9,541 nucleotides of DNA from the NCBI GenBank assembly GCA_030149115.1, contig JASBSE010000400.1, forward strand, positions 1 through 9,541. Direction: 5' to 3'. The position numbers and the translations under genes are program-made. This DNA comes from Winogradskyella sp. Its GTDB lineage: Bacteria > Bacteroidota > Bacteroidia > Flavobacteriales > Flavobacteriaceae. Positions 1 to 6,304 of this stretch are shown piece by piece (within the stretch, counting starts at the first letter, position 1; the number at the start of each line of letters is the position of its first letter). The notes beneath the pieces are model-generated. The model was not told the DNA's origin. It saw only the letters and a program-made list of their open reading frames with translations, and searched no databases.

Positions 1-161
1 TTTAATGCACCACAATCTGTCAACGCATCAAACGCACCTTGCCACAGTCCTTCTGTTATAGTGTCATTCCATTCTGAAACAACAATCCCAAACCGAAAGT
101 CTTTCGCGTTTGGGATTGTTGCTTTATCGTAATTCGATAAATTATGATTTGCGGTAGCCAT
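1..161 (-). CDS. ribH: 6,7-dimethyl-8-ribityllumazine synthase, N-terminal part (runs off the window)
   Basis: Lumazine synthase condenses 5-amino-6-ribitylaminouracil with dihydroxybutanone phosphate, the penultimate step of riboflavin synthesis in the cytosol. Only the first 53 codons are present; the gene continues beyond position 1. I translated it by hand: it begins MATANHNLSNYDKATIP, then FGIVVSEWNDTITEGL (residues 24-39), then a helix rich in Ala, Leu and Gly. The GIVVSEWN stretch is the family's first beta strand and substrate loop; Trp31 takes the place of the aromatic residue that stacks on the pyrimidine, followed by Asn32. The start ATG (161-159) directly follows the TAA stop (164-162) of the upstream TPR gene with no spacer, so translation is probably coupled. 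No clear Shine-Dalgarno sequence is visible. Codons 14-28 form a long perfect hairpin, listed separately. Identification is firm for a partial gene. Confidence 0.93.
   Translation of the reverse strand, partial: MATANHNLSNYDKATIPNAKDFRFGIVVSEWNDTITEGLWQGAFDALTDCGAL
80..121 (-). repeat. Strong stem-loop inside the ribH coding start
   Basis: Positions 80-93 (CAACAATCCCAAAC) pair perfectly with 108-121 (GTTTGGGATTGTTG), giving 14 base pairs. Inside this, 94-98 can pair with 102-106 around a 3-nt loop, leaving only C107 bulged. In the ribH mRNA the hairpin begins about 40 nt after the AUG and spans codons 14-28. No T-run follows on either strand, so it does not look like an intrinsic terminator. 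The structure is directly visible; any role in translation, mRNA stability or pausing is inference. Confidence 0.8.
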
Positions 162-929
162 TTATTGCATTTTAGCTTCAACCATACCTATTAAAACATC
201 AACTTGTGCAGCTTCTGTAGAGCTGTCAAATTCATTATCAATACGCTTTAAGTAATCTAAAGCTTTTTGGTTTTCTCCTAACCTAATGGCTATACGCGCA
301 GCTTTCATTAAAAACATTGGTGTTGTATAATTATTTACGTCAGCCTTAAATGCTCTTTCGTAATAATCTAAACCTTCTGTATATTGCTCTAACTGAACAA
401 AAGCATCACCTATTGCTCCTTTAACTATTGGATCTGGGATTGAAGCATCGCTAGTAAATTCTTGAAGATAGCTTATTGCTTTTTCGTAATCTTTCAAATT
501 TAAATATGCTATACCAGCATAGTAATTTGCTAGATTGCCAGCAGGCGTACCACTGTATTCTTTAGCTATATCTACCATTCCAAATTTACCGTTACCACCA
601 TTTAAAGCCATATTATAAAGCGAATCTGATGAAATACCATTTGCAGCTTCCTCAAAGTAGGTTCTAGCCTGATACATATCGTTCATTGCCTCTTTTTGGT
701 GTGGTTCTGCAATAAATTTGTTATAACCCATGTAGCCTAAAACTACAATTGCTATTGCTGCTATTACACCAACTATGTATTTTTGATTTTTAACAAACCA
801 TTCTTCTGTCTTAGAAGCTCCTTCATCTAAAGTATTAAACACATCTGCCGTTGTTGAGTGTTCTTCAACAACAACTTCCTTTTCTTTTTTAGTTTTCGGT
901 TTATAGCCTCTTTTCTTATACGTTGCCAT
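162..929 (-). CDS. TPR-repeat inner-membrane protein (YfgM-like)
   Basis: This 255-residue protein has a basic, charged N-terminal tail (residues 1-50, with KKRGYKPKTKKEKE), one strong transmembrane helix at about 51-69 and a long helical C-terminal domain. Tetratricopeptide-like helical pairs occur at about 130-160 (ANYYAGIAYLNLKDYEKAISYL), 167-199 (with the GLDYYERAF stretch) and 204-233 (ARLGENQKALDYL-like pattern). The positive-inside rule places the TPR domain in the periplasm. The architecture matches the YfgM/TPR_21 type, which in Proteobacteria associates with the SecYEG translocon and periplasmic chaperones; that role is not shown here. It lies directly upstream of ribH with zero spacing and is divergent from recF, an order I recall from flavobacterial genomes. 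The ATG at 929-927 fits because the basic tail begins there. A TANNTTTG-like box lies about 23 nt upstream. The fold is secure, the function general. Confidence 0.85.
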   Translation of the reverse strand: MATYKKRGYKPKTKKEKEVVVEEHSTTADVFNTLDEGASKTEEWFVKNQKYIVGVIAAIAIVVLGYMGYNKFIAEPHQKEAMNDMYQARTYFEEAANGISSDSLYNMALNGGNGKFGMVDIAKEYSGTPAGNLANYYAGIAYLNLKDYEKAISYLQEFTSDASIPDPIVKGAIGDAFVQLEQYTEGLDYYERAFKADVNNYTTPMFLMKAARIAIRLGENQKALDYLKRIDNEFDSSTEAAQVDVLIGMVEAKMQ

Positions 930-951
930 ATCTTGTCTATTAATGCGTGCG

Positions 952-959
952 CAAAAATA
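952..959 (-). promoter_or_regulatory. Possible Bacteroidota -7 box for the TPR-ribH transcript
   Basis: On the minus strand, 959-952 reads TATTTTTG, which matches the Bacteroidota -7 consensus TANNTTTG. It lies 23 nt upstream of the ATG at 929 and would give a short leader. I could not find a convincing TTG (-33) element at the usual spacing, so this rests on a single short match in AT-rich DNA. Confidence 0.3.
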
Positions 960-1070
960 AAATTTTTATTGGGATTTAAAAGCCTAATTATTTGTTATTT
1001 TTCAATAATTTGCGAGAATATTCATTACATTAAAACACCACTAAATTCAAGCAAAGAACATCTGTTTTTT

Positions 1071-2150
1071 ATGGTTCTAAACGCATTATCTTTAGTTAAT
1101 TACAAAAATTTTGAGAGTCAGGTTTTTGATTTCGACAGTAAAATAAACTGCTTTGTTGGTGCTAATGGCATTGGTAAAACAAACGCTCTGGACGCTATTT
1201 ATCATTTGGCTTTTGGCAAAAGTTATTTTAATCCTGTCGCTGTACAAAACATAAAACATGGTACTGAATTTTTTGTTGTTGATGGAAGTTTCATCAAAAA
1301 TGAACGTACCGAAAAAATTATTGTTTCGCTTAAAAAAGGGCAGAAAAAAATTATAAAACGTAACGGTAAAGCATATGAAAAGTTTAGTGACCACATCGGT
1401 TTTATTCCATTAGTTATTATATCTCCTGCTGATAGAGATTTAATAATTGAAGGTAGTGACACAAGGCGGAAGTTTATAGATAGTGTAATTTCGCAAAGTG
1501 ATAAAGCCTATTTATCTGCACTTATATCCTATAACAAAGTACTTTCACAACGCAATGCACTTCTAAAATACTTTGCACTCAATAATACTTTTAATGCAGA
1601 CACGCTTGCTATATATAATGAGCAATTAAACACTTACAGTGCTGAAATATTTAAAAAACGAGATGAATTCTTAAATGTTTTTATCCCAATTTTTAAAGAA
1701 CGTTACGAAGCTATAAGCCAAAGCAAGGAAGCTATAAACTTAAAATACAAAAGCGATTTGTTTGATGGTGGTTTAATTGATTTACTGCAAGCCAACCTCA
1801 ACAAAGATAAGGCTCTACAATACACAAGTGTGGGTACACACAAGGATGATTTGGTCTTTACTATTGATGATTTTCCAATTAAAAAATTTGGAAGTCAAGG
1901 ACAACAAAAATCTTTTTTAATTGCTTTGAAACTAGCGCAATTCGATTTTATAAAACAACAAAGCGGTGTCTCTCCAATTTTACTGCTAGATGACATTTTT
2001 GACAAATTGGATGAGAACAGAGTTTCACAAATTATAAGTTTGGTAGATAATGACCATTTTGGACAGATTTTTATTAGCGACACACATGCTGACCGAACAG
2101 AAAATGTGGTTAAGCAGATTCATCAATCTTATAAAATTTTTAAACTATGA
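1071..2150 (+). CDS. recF: DNA replication and repair protein RecF
   Basis: RecF is an SMC-like ABC ATPase that acts with RecO and RecR to load RecA at single-stranded gaps in recombinational repair. The 359-residue product is the usual family length. It shows Walker A at residues 30-37 (GANGIGKT, followed by Asn38), the ABC signature near 274-281 (GSQGQQKS) and Walker B at about 303-308 (ILLLDD) followed by the D-loop region IFDKLDENR. The open frame extends back to 858, but that part overlaps the opposite-strand TPR gene and encodes a Phe/Ile-rich stretch with no RecF similarity. The ATG at 1071 gives the expected N-terminus (MVLNALSLVNYKNF). No Shine-Dalgarno is visible. The stop (TGA 2148-2150) overlaps the next start by 4 nt (ATGA), which indicates an operon with the downstream lipoprotein. 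Identification is very firm. Confidence 0.97.
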   Translation: MVLNALSLVNYKNFESQVFDFDSKINCFVGANGIGKTNALDAIYHLAFGKSYFNPVAVQNIKHGTEFFVVDGSFIKNERTEKIIVSLKKGQKKIIKRNGKAYEKFSDHIGFIPLVIISPADRDLIIEGSDTRRKFIDSVISQSDKAYLSALISYNKVLSQRNALLKYFALNNTFNADTLAIYNEQLNTYSAEIFKKRDEFLNVFIPIFKERYEAISQSKEAINLKYKSDLFDGGLIDLLQANLNKDKALQYTSVGTHKDDLVFTIDDFPIKKFGSQGQQKSFLIALKLAQFDFIKQQSGVSPILLLDDIFDKLDENRVSQIISLVDNDHFGQIFISDTHADRTENVVKQIHQSYKIFKL

Positions 2151-2566
2151 GAAAGTATAGCTTCATACTTATAATTCTGGTCTTTAGTTGTTCAAACAAT
2201 CCAGAAACATACATAGAACATCTTAATGGTTACTGGGAAATTGAAGAAGTGACTTTAGCAAATGGTACTAAAAAGCAATATCAGTTTAACGAAACTATAG
2301 ATTACATAAGTATTAATGATAGCTTAGTTGGAGTTAGAAAAAAACTTAAGCCTAGTATTAATGGTAAAAATCACATATCAGGAGATGCCGAAAATTTAAG
2401 TATTAAACTTGAAAATGATAGTTTAAACATTTATTACAAAACACCTTATGCAGAGTGGAAAGAAACTGTTTTAGAAGCATCAGAAACACATCTAAAAGTA
2501 AGTAATAAAAATAAGAACGTATATTTATATAAGCGTTATACACCAATACGTTTGGATGTTGACTAA
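2147..2566 (+). CDS. Small lipocalin-like lipoprotein
   Basis: This 139-residue protein has a short type II signal peptide (MRKYSFILIILVFSC). The lipobox is VFSC with Cys15 as the predicted lipidated residue, followed by SNN, so an envelope location is expected. The mature part begins with a Gly-Tyr-Trp motif (LNGYWEIEEVTLANG, residues 26-40) and then alternating beta strands. This is the pattern of the lipocalin-like small lipoproteins of Bacteroidota, where the N-terminal G-x-W is the most conserved feature. A ligand cannot be inferred. It overlaps recF by 4 nt and precedes the DUF721 gene by 17 nt, so it is probably co-transcribed with replication and repair genes although its product is exported. 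I am confident that it is a lipoprotein and moderately confident of the lipocalin-like fold. Confidence 0.8.
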   Translation: MRKYSFILIILVFSCSNNPETYIEHLNGYWEIEEVTLANGTKKQYQFNETIDYISINDSLVGVRKKLKPSINGKNHISGDAENLSIKLENDSLNIYYKTPYAEWKETVLEASETHLKVSNKNKNVYLYKRYTPIRLDVD

Positions 2567-2583
2567 ATAATGAAGCAAGGTAA

Positions 2584-2880
2584 ATGACAAAACGAAACAA
2601 TGATAACCGTCCAATAGAAGAGATCCTTAAAGAATTTGTTCAAACCAACAATTTAGAAGCTGGTTTAGACAAGGTAAATATACGTGAAGCATGGGCTAAT
2701 CTTATGGGAAATGGTGTTAACAATTATACAACTGCAATAGAGCTTAAACATGAAACCCTTTATGTACAACTTAGTTCTAGCGTATTACGTGAAGAGTTAA
2801 GTTATGGAAACGAAAAAATCGTAAAAATGCTTAACGAGTCTGTAGGTAAAGAGATTGTAAAGAAACTTGTTCTTCGCTAG
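2584..2880 (+). CDS. DUF721 (DciA-like) protein
   Basis: The 98-residue product matches the DUF721 pattern: an N-terminal helix (IEEILKEFVQTNNLEAGLDKVNI), a conserved Trp (WANLMG, about residues 38-43), a strand pair (TAIELKHETLYVQLSSS), then the LREELSYGNEKIVKMLNE helix and a final VKKLVLR strand. The family includes DciA, which interacts with the replicative helicase DnaB and is thought to take the place of DnaC/DnaI loaders in many bacteria. The KH-like domain fits nucleic-acid or helicase contact. A purine-rich AAGCAAGG lies 3-10 nt before the ATG and could serve as a ribosome binding site. A nearer-stop ATG at 2570 is out of frame and closes after five codons. Placement behind recF fits a replication/repair operon. 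The family call is strong; a DciA role in this organism is inferred. Confidence 0.85.
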   Translation: MTKRNNDNRPIEEILKEFVQTNNLEAGLDKVNIREAWANLMGNGVNNYTTAIELKHETLYVQLSSSVLREELSYGNEKIVKMLNESVGKEIVKKLVLR

Positions 2881-2943
2881 GGAAAATCATTTTTTAGCCT
2901 TCAGAATTATTTAGTATTTTTCAAGAGTAATTACACCCGCTTT

Positions 2944-5361
2944 ATGAAATACGCTAAACTCATTATTTCCTTCGTTTTAACTGTTGTTATATTTTTTGTT
3001 CTCAATACCAAATTAGGAGCTATTCCACCAATAGGTAAATTTTTAAATCCATATTCTGGTATTTGGCAAAACGAAACAACAGAAACCACTTCTGGCGATA
3101 TTAGTATTCCTGGATTAAAAGATAAAGTTACAGTACATTATGACGACCAATTAATCCCTCACGTTTTTGCTCAAAATGAAAGCGACCTATACAAAACACA
3201 AGGATTCTTAACCGCCAAGCATCGACTATGGCAACTGGAGTTTCAGACCTTTGCTGCCTCAGGGCGTTTATCTGAAATTATTGGAGAAAAGGCATTAGAT
3301 TATGACCGCACAGAAAGGCGACGAGGCATGGGTTATGGAGCAGACCAAGCCATAGCTTATATGCAAGAATACGACAAAGAAACCTTGGCATATATACAAG
3401 ATTATGCAGATGGGGTTAATGCTTATATCAGTCAATTAAAGCCAGAAGATTACCCAGTTGAATACAAACTATTAGACTACAAACCCGAAGCTTGGACACC
3501 TAAAAAAACAGCATTATTATTAATGTATATGACCAAAATGCTGGCTGGTTATGATGATGATTTAGAGTACACTAATACTTTACGCCTACTCGGTAAGGAT
3601 AATTTCGATTTACTATTCCCTGATTTCTTTGATATCACAGATCCAGTAATTCCAAAAGAAACCGATTGGAGTTTTATTGATATACCACAAACAGCTTCTC
3701 CAGGTAGTGAGGCTGTTTTAGATACTATTGCTGAGACAATATCAAAACCACATCCAGATAATGGCAGTAACAACTGGGCAGTTTCTGGAGCTAAATCGGT
3801 AACTGGAAATCCTATATTAGCCAACGATCCTCATTTAGGTCTTAACCTACCATCTATATGGTTTGTAATGCAACTGAGCACACCAAATCATAATGCATTC
3901 GGTGCTACTATTCCTGGAGCACTAGGTGTAATCTCAGGATTTAACCAAAATATTGCTTGGGGAGAAACCAATGCTACAAGAGATGTGATTGATTGGTACA
4001 AGATTGAATTTAATGAAGACCGAACAAAATATAAATATGATGGTAATTGGGAAGATGTTTCTATACGAGTTGAAGATATAAAAATAAGAGGCAAAGAAAA
4101 TTACAAAGACACTGTTTTATATACCCATCATGGTCCTGTGGTCTATGATAAAAATTTTAAATCAGATAAGGAATTAGCAGGATATGCTATGAAATGGATT
4201 GGGCACGAAGGAGGCAACAACCAAAAAACCTTTATAGAGCTTAATAAAGCAAAAAATTACGACGAATACGTGCAGGCCTTACAATACTGGAATGCTCCTG
4301 CTCAAAACTTTGTTTTTGCATCAACCGAAGGAGATATTGCCTTATGGATACAAGGTAAATTTCCGAATAAATGGGAAGGACAAGGAAAATTTTTAATGGA
4401 TGGCAGTAATCCTGAAAATGATTGGCAAAGCTTTATACCACAGCAATTTAATGCACACACCAAAAATCCTGACCGTGGTTTTGTAAGCTCTGCCAACCAA
4501 CATCCTGTAGATGAAAGTTATCCTTATTATGTTTTTAATGATGGTTACGAAACGTATAGAAACAGAGTTATTAACGATTACTTTAATTCAAAAGAAAAAT
4601 TCAGTGTTGCTGATTTTAAAAATTTACACAACAACAATTACAATCTAAAAGCTGCCGAAATTGTACCATACATGATAGAACATATGGATACTTCTCCGCT
4701 AGACGAAGAAGAAATGTCTATATACAATGAAATAAAAGCATGGAAATTTAATAATGATATTGATGAAGTTGGTCCAAGTATTTTTAGACAATGGTATGGC
4801 AAACTCTATAATTTGGTTTGGGATGAATTTGTTTCTGAAGAAGTCGCTTTAAGCTCTCCTTTTACCTACCAAACAATCTATTTGTTAAAAAATCATGGAG
4901 ATCACAAGTTTATGGATATTGTAAAAACTGAAGATAAAGTAGAAACAGCACAAGATTTATTTTTAATTGCTTTTAGAAGTGCTGTGTCAAAGTTAATTGA
5001 AATTAGAGAAGAAAAGGGCGACTACAAATGGGCTAACTACAAAGCTACCTATGCTGGGCACTTGCTACAAGCCTTACCTGCGTTTTCAAGATTTGATATT
5101 CCTATTGGTGGAGATCGTAATATCGTTAATGCTACATCGGAAAATCATGGTCCTTCATGGCGAATGATTGTTGAGATGACCTCACCACCTACCGCTATCG
5201 GTATTTATCCAGGTGGTCAATCGGGAAATCCAGGAAGCAAATACTATGACAACCTTATAAATGACTGGGCTGAGGGAAAATATCTTCAACTTAACTTTCT
5301 ACAATCTAATCAAGCTACAGATGCTATAATTAGTACGCTAACTCTAACACCTAAGAACTAA
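2944..5361 (+). CDS. Penicillin acylase family protein (Ntn hydrolase, membrane-anchored precursor)
   Basis: This 805-residue precursor belongs to the penicillin amidase S45 family, which cleaves amide bonds of beta-lactams, acyl-homoserine lactones or other N-acylated compounds. Residues 7-23 form an N-terminal hydrophobic signal or anchor, so the enzyme should be periplasmic or membrane-tethered. The alpha-chain region (LYKTQGFLTAKHRLWQLEF, SGRLSEIIGEKAL) is followed by a linker. The nucleophile is Ser275 in GSNNWAVSG, which becomes residue 1 of the beta chain after self-cleavage. Downstream lie GVISGFNQNIAWGETN (about 328-342), SANQHP with Asn518 (beta-chain position 244, close to the oxyanion Asn241 of the E. 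coli enzyme), YRNRV arginines (539, 541), and the C-terminal GGDRNIVNA and GGQSGNPGSKYY motifs. All key residues are present, so it should be active. The substrate cannot be read from sequence. The stop overlaps the next gene's ATG by one base. Confidence 0.93.
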   Translation: MKYAKLIISFVLTVVIFFVLNTKLGAIPPIGKFLNPYSGIWQNETTETTSGDISIPGLKDKVTVHYDDQLIPHVFAQNESDLYKTQGFLTAKHRLWQLEFQTFAASGRLSEIIGEKALDYDRTERRRGMGYGADQAIAYMQEYDKETLAYIQDYADGVNAYISQLKPEDYPVEYKLLDYKPEAWTPKKTALLLMYMTKMLAGYDDDLEYTNTLRLLGKDNFDLLFPDFFDITDPVIPKETDWSFIDIPQTASPGSEAVLDTIAETISKPHPDNGSNNWAVSGAKSVTGNPILANDPHLGLNLPSIWFVMQLSTPNHNAFGATIPGALGVISGFNQNIAWGETNATRDVIDWYKIEFNEDRTKYKYDGNWEDVSIRVEDIKIRGKENYKDTVLYTHHGPVVYDKNFKSDKELAGYAMKWIGHEGGNNQKTFIELNKAKNYDEYVQALQYWNAPAQNFVFASTEGDIALWIQGKFPNKWEGQGKFLMDGSNPENDWQSFIPQQFNAHTKNPDRGFVSSANQHPVDESYPYYVFNDGYETYRNRVINDYFNSKEKFSVADFKNLHNNNYNLKAAEIVPYMIEHMDTSPLDEEEMSIYNEIKAWKFNNDIDEVGPSIFRQWYGKLYNLVWDEFVSEEVALSSPFTYQTIYLLKNHGDHKFMDIVKTEDKVETAQDLFLIAFRSAVSKLIEIREEKGDYKWANYKATYAGHLLQALPAFSRFDIPIGGDRNIVNATSENHGPSWRMIVEMTSPPTAIGIYPGGQSGNPGSKYYDNLINDWAEGKYLQLNFLQSNQATDAIISTLTLTPKN

Positions 5362-5717
5362 TGAAAAACAATATTTTCAACTTTTTTGCAACAATTATAA
5401 TAGCTTTTTTACTATCATTTGTTTTGCCTTGGTGGTCTGTTATGACGGCTGCTTTGGCAACCTCACTATTTATTCCTCTTAAAAAAGCCGCTGTATTTTT
5501 CGTTCCTTTTTTAGCTATTCTTATGTTTTGGGCAACTTATAGCTTTATATTAAGTAGTGGTAACGATTACACCTTGGCAAAACGTATTGCCGTGTTATTA
5601 CGTCTTGGAGGAAATCCGTATATTTTAATGTTAGTTACAGGATGTATTGGAGGACTAGCTGCAGGTATCGCTGCTGTTTTTGGAAAACAATTTGCATTAG
5701 TAGCTAAGAAAAGATAA
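5361..5717 (+). CDS. Small four-helix membrane protein
   Basis: The 118-residue product is almost entirely hydrophobic. Membrane segments lie at about 4-24, 27-41 (short, ending in KK), 43-64 and 86-108, with a basic C-terminus (KKR). A conserved-looking PWWSV motif follows the first helix, and the loop at 65-86 carries KRIAVLLRLGGNPY. I do not assign a function; similar small uncharacterised membrane proteins are common in Flavobacteriia. Its ATG shares a base with the acylase stop (TAATG), which strongly suggests translational coupling. It could assist or anchor the acylase, or simply be co-transcribed. Its stop lies in one arm of a hairpin that also covers the stop of the opposite gene. 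Confidence 0.8.
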   Translation: MKNNIFNFFATIIIAFLLSFVLPWWSVMTAALATSLFIPLKKAAVFFVPFLAILMFWATYSFILSSGNDYTLAKRIAVLLRLGGNPYILMLVTGCIGGLAAGIAAVFGKQFALVAKKR

Positions 5718-5733
5718 GTTTTAATTACTTATC
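5713..5733. terminator. Hairpin across the convergent stop codons
   Basis: GATAAGT (5713-5719) and ACTTATC (5727-5733) form a perfect 7-bp inverted repeat with a 7-nt loop (TTTAATT). The plus-strand stop (5715-5717) is in the left arm and the minus-strand stop (5725-5727) is at the start of the right arm. It is AT-rich and lacks a real T-run on either side, so it is at best a weak bidirectional terminator or a 3'-end stabilising structure. Confidence 0.4.
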
Positions 5734-6147
5734 CATCAAGACTCTGCTTTTTGCCCACTGAATCGCTGTTTCTAATTCATTAAAGCGTCTAATTTTTTTA
5801 TTGAAAAACAAATTTTCGACAACAGTATTAAAAAAACTAAAACTACTATAACCTATTACACCATAGCCCTTGAGGTTAAAGCTATTTTTATAAAAGTATA
5901 ACCAGTCCATTGGTTTAAGAGAGTAAGAGTTTATTCTATGTGAAAGATAAACAATATCGCTTCCGTCATTTTTTGTATACTCATGTACGTCAGACACTAT
6001 TCTTTTCGCATGGTCTTCCCAAGAAAAAACAACTCCTTCTTTAATTTCAGAAATAACATAACCCTCAAAAATATAAATATCAGCAAAAGGATAATTTATT
6101 TCTTTAAGAACATCATTATAAAATCGTGTCTCTTTGAGGCTTAACAT
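5725..6147 (-). CDS. Uncharacterised 140-residue protein (possibly STAS/SpoIIAA-like)
   Basis: I do not recognise this protein with certainty. It has no signal peptide or membrane helix, so it should be cytosolic. The pattern alternates strands and helices: DIYIFEGYVISEIKEGVVFSWE (23-44), a helix with HAKRIVSDVHEY (46-57), DIVYLSHRINSYSLKPMDW (64-82), a GYGVIGYS strand (94-101), then ENLFFNKKIRRFNELETAIQWA (111-132). The closing 'F-x-x-L-x-x-A-I-x-W-A' helix and the overall order resemble short STAS/SpoIIAA-like proteins found across flavobacteria, which mostly lack known functions. That is a tentative fold guess only. The start ATG (6147-6145) is preceded by a divergent region shared with the SDR gene; a motif variant related to one near the SDR start lies 3 nt upstream of this ATG. 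It converges on the small membrane protein gene with a 7-bp gap. Confidence 0.72.
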   Translation of the reverse strand: MLSLKETRFYNDVLKEINYPFADIYIFEGYVISEIKEGVVFSWEDHAKRIVSDVHEYTKNDGSDIVYLSHRINSYSLKPMDWLYFYKNSFNLKGYGVIGYSSFSFFNTVVENLFFNKKIRRFNELETAIQWAKSRVLMDK

Positions 6148-6150
6148 GAA

Positions 6151-6162
6151 TTGTGTTTATCA
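6151..6162 (-). promoter_or_regulatory. TGATA-(A)n-CACAA motif, copy 1
   Basis: On the minus strand this reads TGATAAACACAA and ends 3 nt before the ATG of the 140-residue protein gene. Related copies lie at 6225-6235 and 6281-6290 on the plus strand, differing by the number of A residues in the middle. It may be an operator half-site; this is inference from repetition only. Confidence 0.35.
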
Positions 6163-6211
6163 CACTAATAACCGTTAAATTTCTTGAATATAAAAATCTT
6201 TTGAGAAAGAA

Positions 6212-6230
6212 TTATCATAGATTCTGATAA
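6212..6230. repeat. Inverted repeat TTATCA-N7-TGATAA
   Basis: A perfect 6-bp inverted repeat with a 7-bp spacer lies in the middle of the divergent intergenic region. Its right arm is the start of motif copy 2 and its left arm overlaps the first copy of the 10-bp direct repeat. Dyads of this size are typical of dimeric regulator sites, but no protein can be assigned. Confidence 0.4.
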
Positions 6231-6244
6231 CACAATCATAGATT
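6214..6244. promoter_or_regulatory. Two 10-bp direct repeats with 21-bp period (candidate AraC-type operator)
   Basis: ATCATAGATT occurs exactly at 6214-6223 and again at 6235-6244, a start-to-start distance of 21 bp, or two helical turns. AraC-family proteins bind tandem sites on one face of DNA, classically about 21 bp apart (araI1/araI2). The gene pair that follows encodes an SDR enzyme and an AraC-family regulator, so autoregulation of this unit is a reasonable inference. The second copy overlaps a possible -7 box at 6239-6246. Confidence 0.5.
6225..6235 (+). promoter_or_regulatory. TGATA-(A)n-CACAA motif, copy 2
   Basis: TGATAACACAA lies between the two ATCATAGATT direct repeats and shares its last base with the second. 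It differs from copies 1 and 3 by one A more or less in the central run. It is suggestive of a repeated regulatory element, with function unknown. Confidence 0.35.
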
Positions 6245-6246
6245 TG
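6239..6246 (+). promoter_or_regulatory. Possible -7 box (TAGATTTG) for the SDR-AraC unit
   Basis: TAGATTTG matches the Bacteroidota -7 consensus TANNTTTG and would give a leader of roughly 50 nt before the ATG at 6305. No clear TTG element is seen about 20 bp upstream. A promoter lacking a good -33 would fit one that depends on an activator at the overlapping direct repeats, but the match is short and the region AT-rich. Confidence 0.35.
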
Positions 6247-6276
6247 GACAAATAATAATAGAGTTTTAGCATCAAC

Positions 6277-6291
6277 TTTGTGATACACAAA
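6277..6291. promoter_or_regulatory. 15-bp palindrome TTTGTG-ATA-CACAAA before the SDR start
   Basis: A perfect 6-bp inverted repeat with a 3-bp centre ends 13 nt before the SDR ATG. It contains motif copy 3 (TGATACACAA, 6281-6290). A site here would lie in the leader or near the transcription start, so a repressor operator or a small leader hairpin are both possible. Confidence 0.45.
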
Positions 6292-6304
6292 AAAATAATA
6301 AAAT

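Noticed and set aside
858..1070. N-terminal extension of the recF open frame back to 858
   Set aside because: It overlaps the opposite-strand TPR gene, encodes a low-complexity Phe/Ile-rich stretch, and RecF's conserved N-terminus begins at the ATG at 1071.
2570..2587. ATG at 2570 as an alternative start before the DUF721 gene
   Set aside because: It is in another frame and meets a stop after five codons.
2881..2943. Terminator or promoter between the DUF721 and acylase genes
   Set aside because: I looked for a hairpin and for TANNTTTG in this 63-nt gap and found neither; the acylase may be transcribed from the recF operon or from a promoter I cannot recognise.
3549..4496. Minus-strand open frames within the penicillin acylase gene
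   Set aside because: They are shadows of a well-supported gene whose catalytic motifs are intact; none has a signal peptide or domain pattern.
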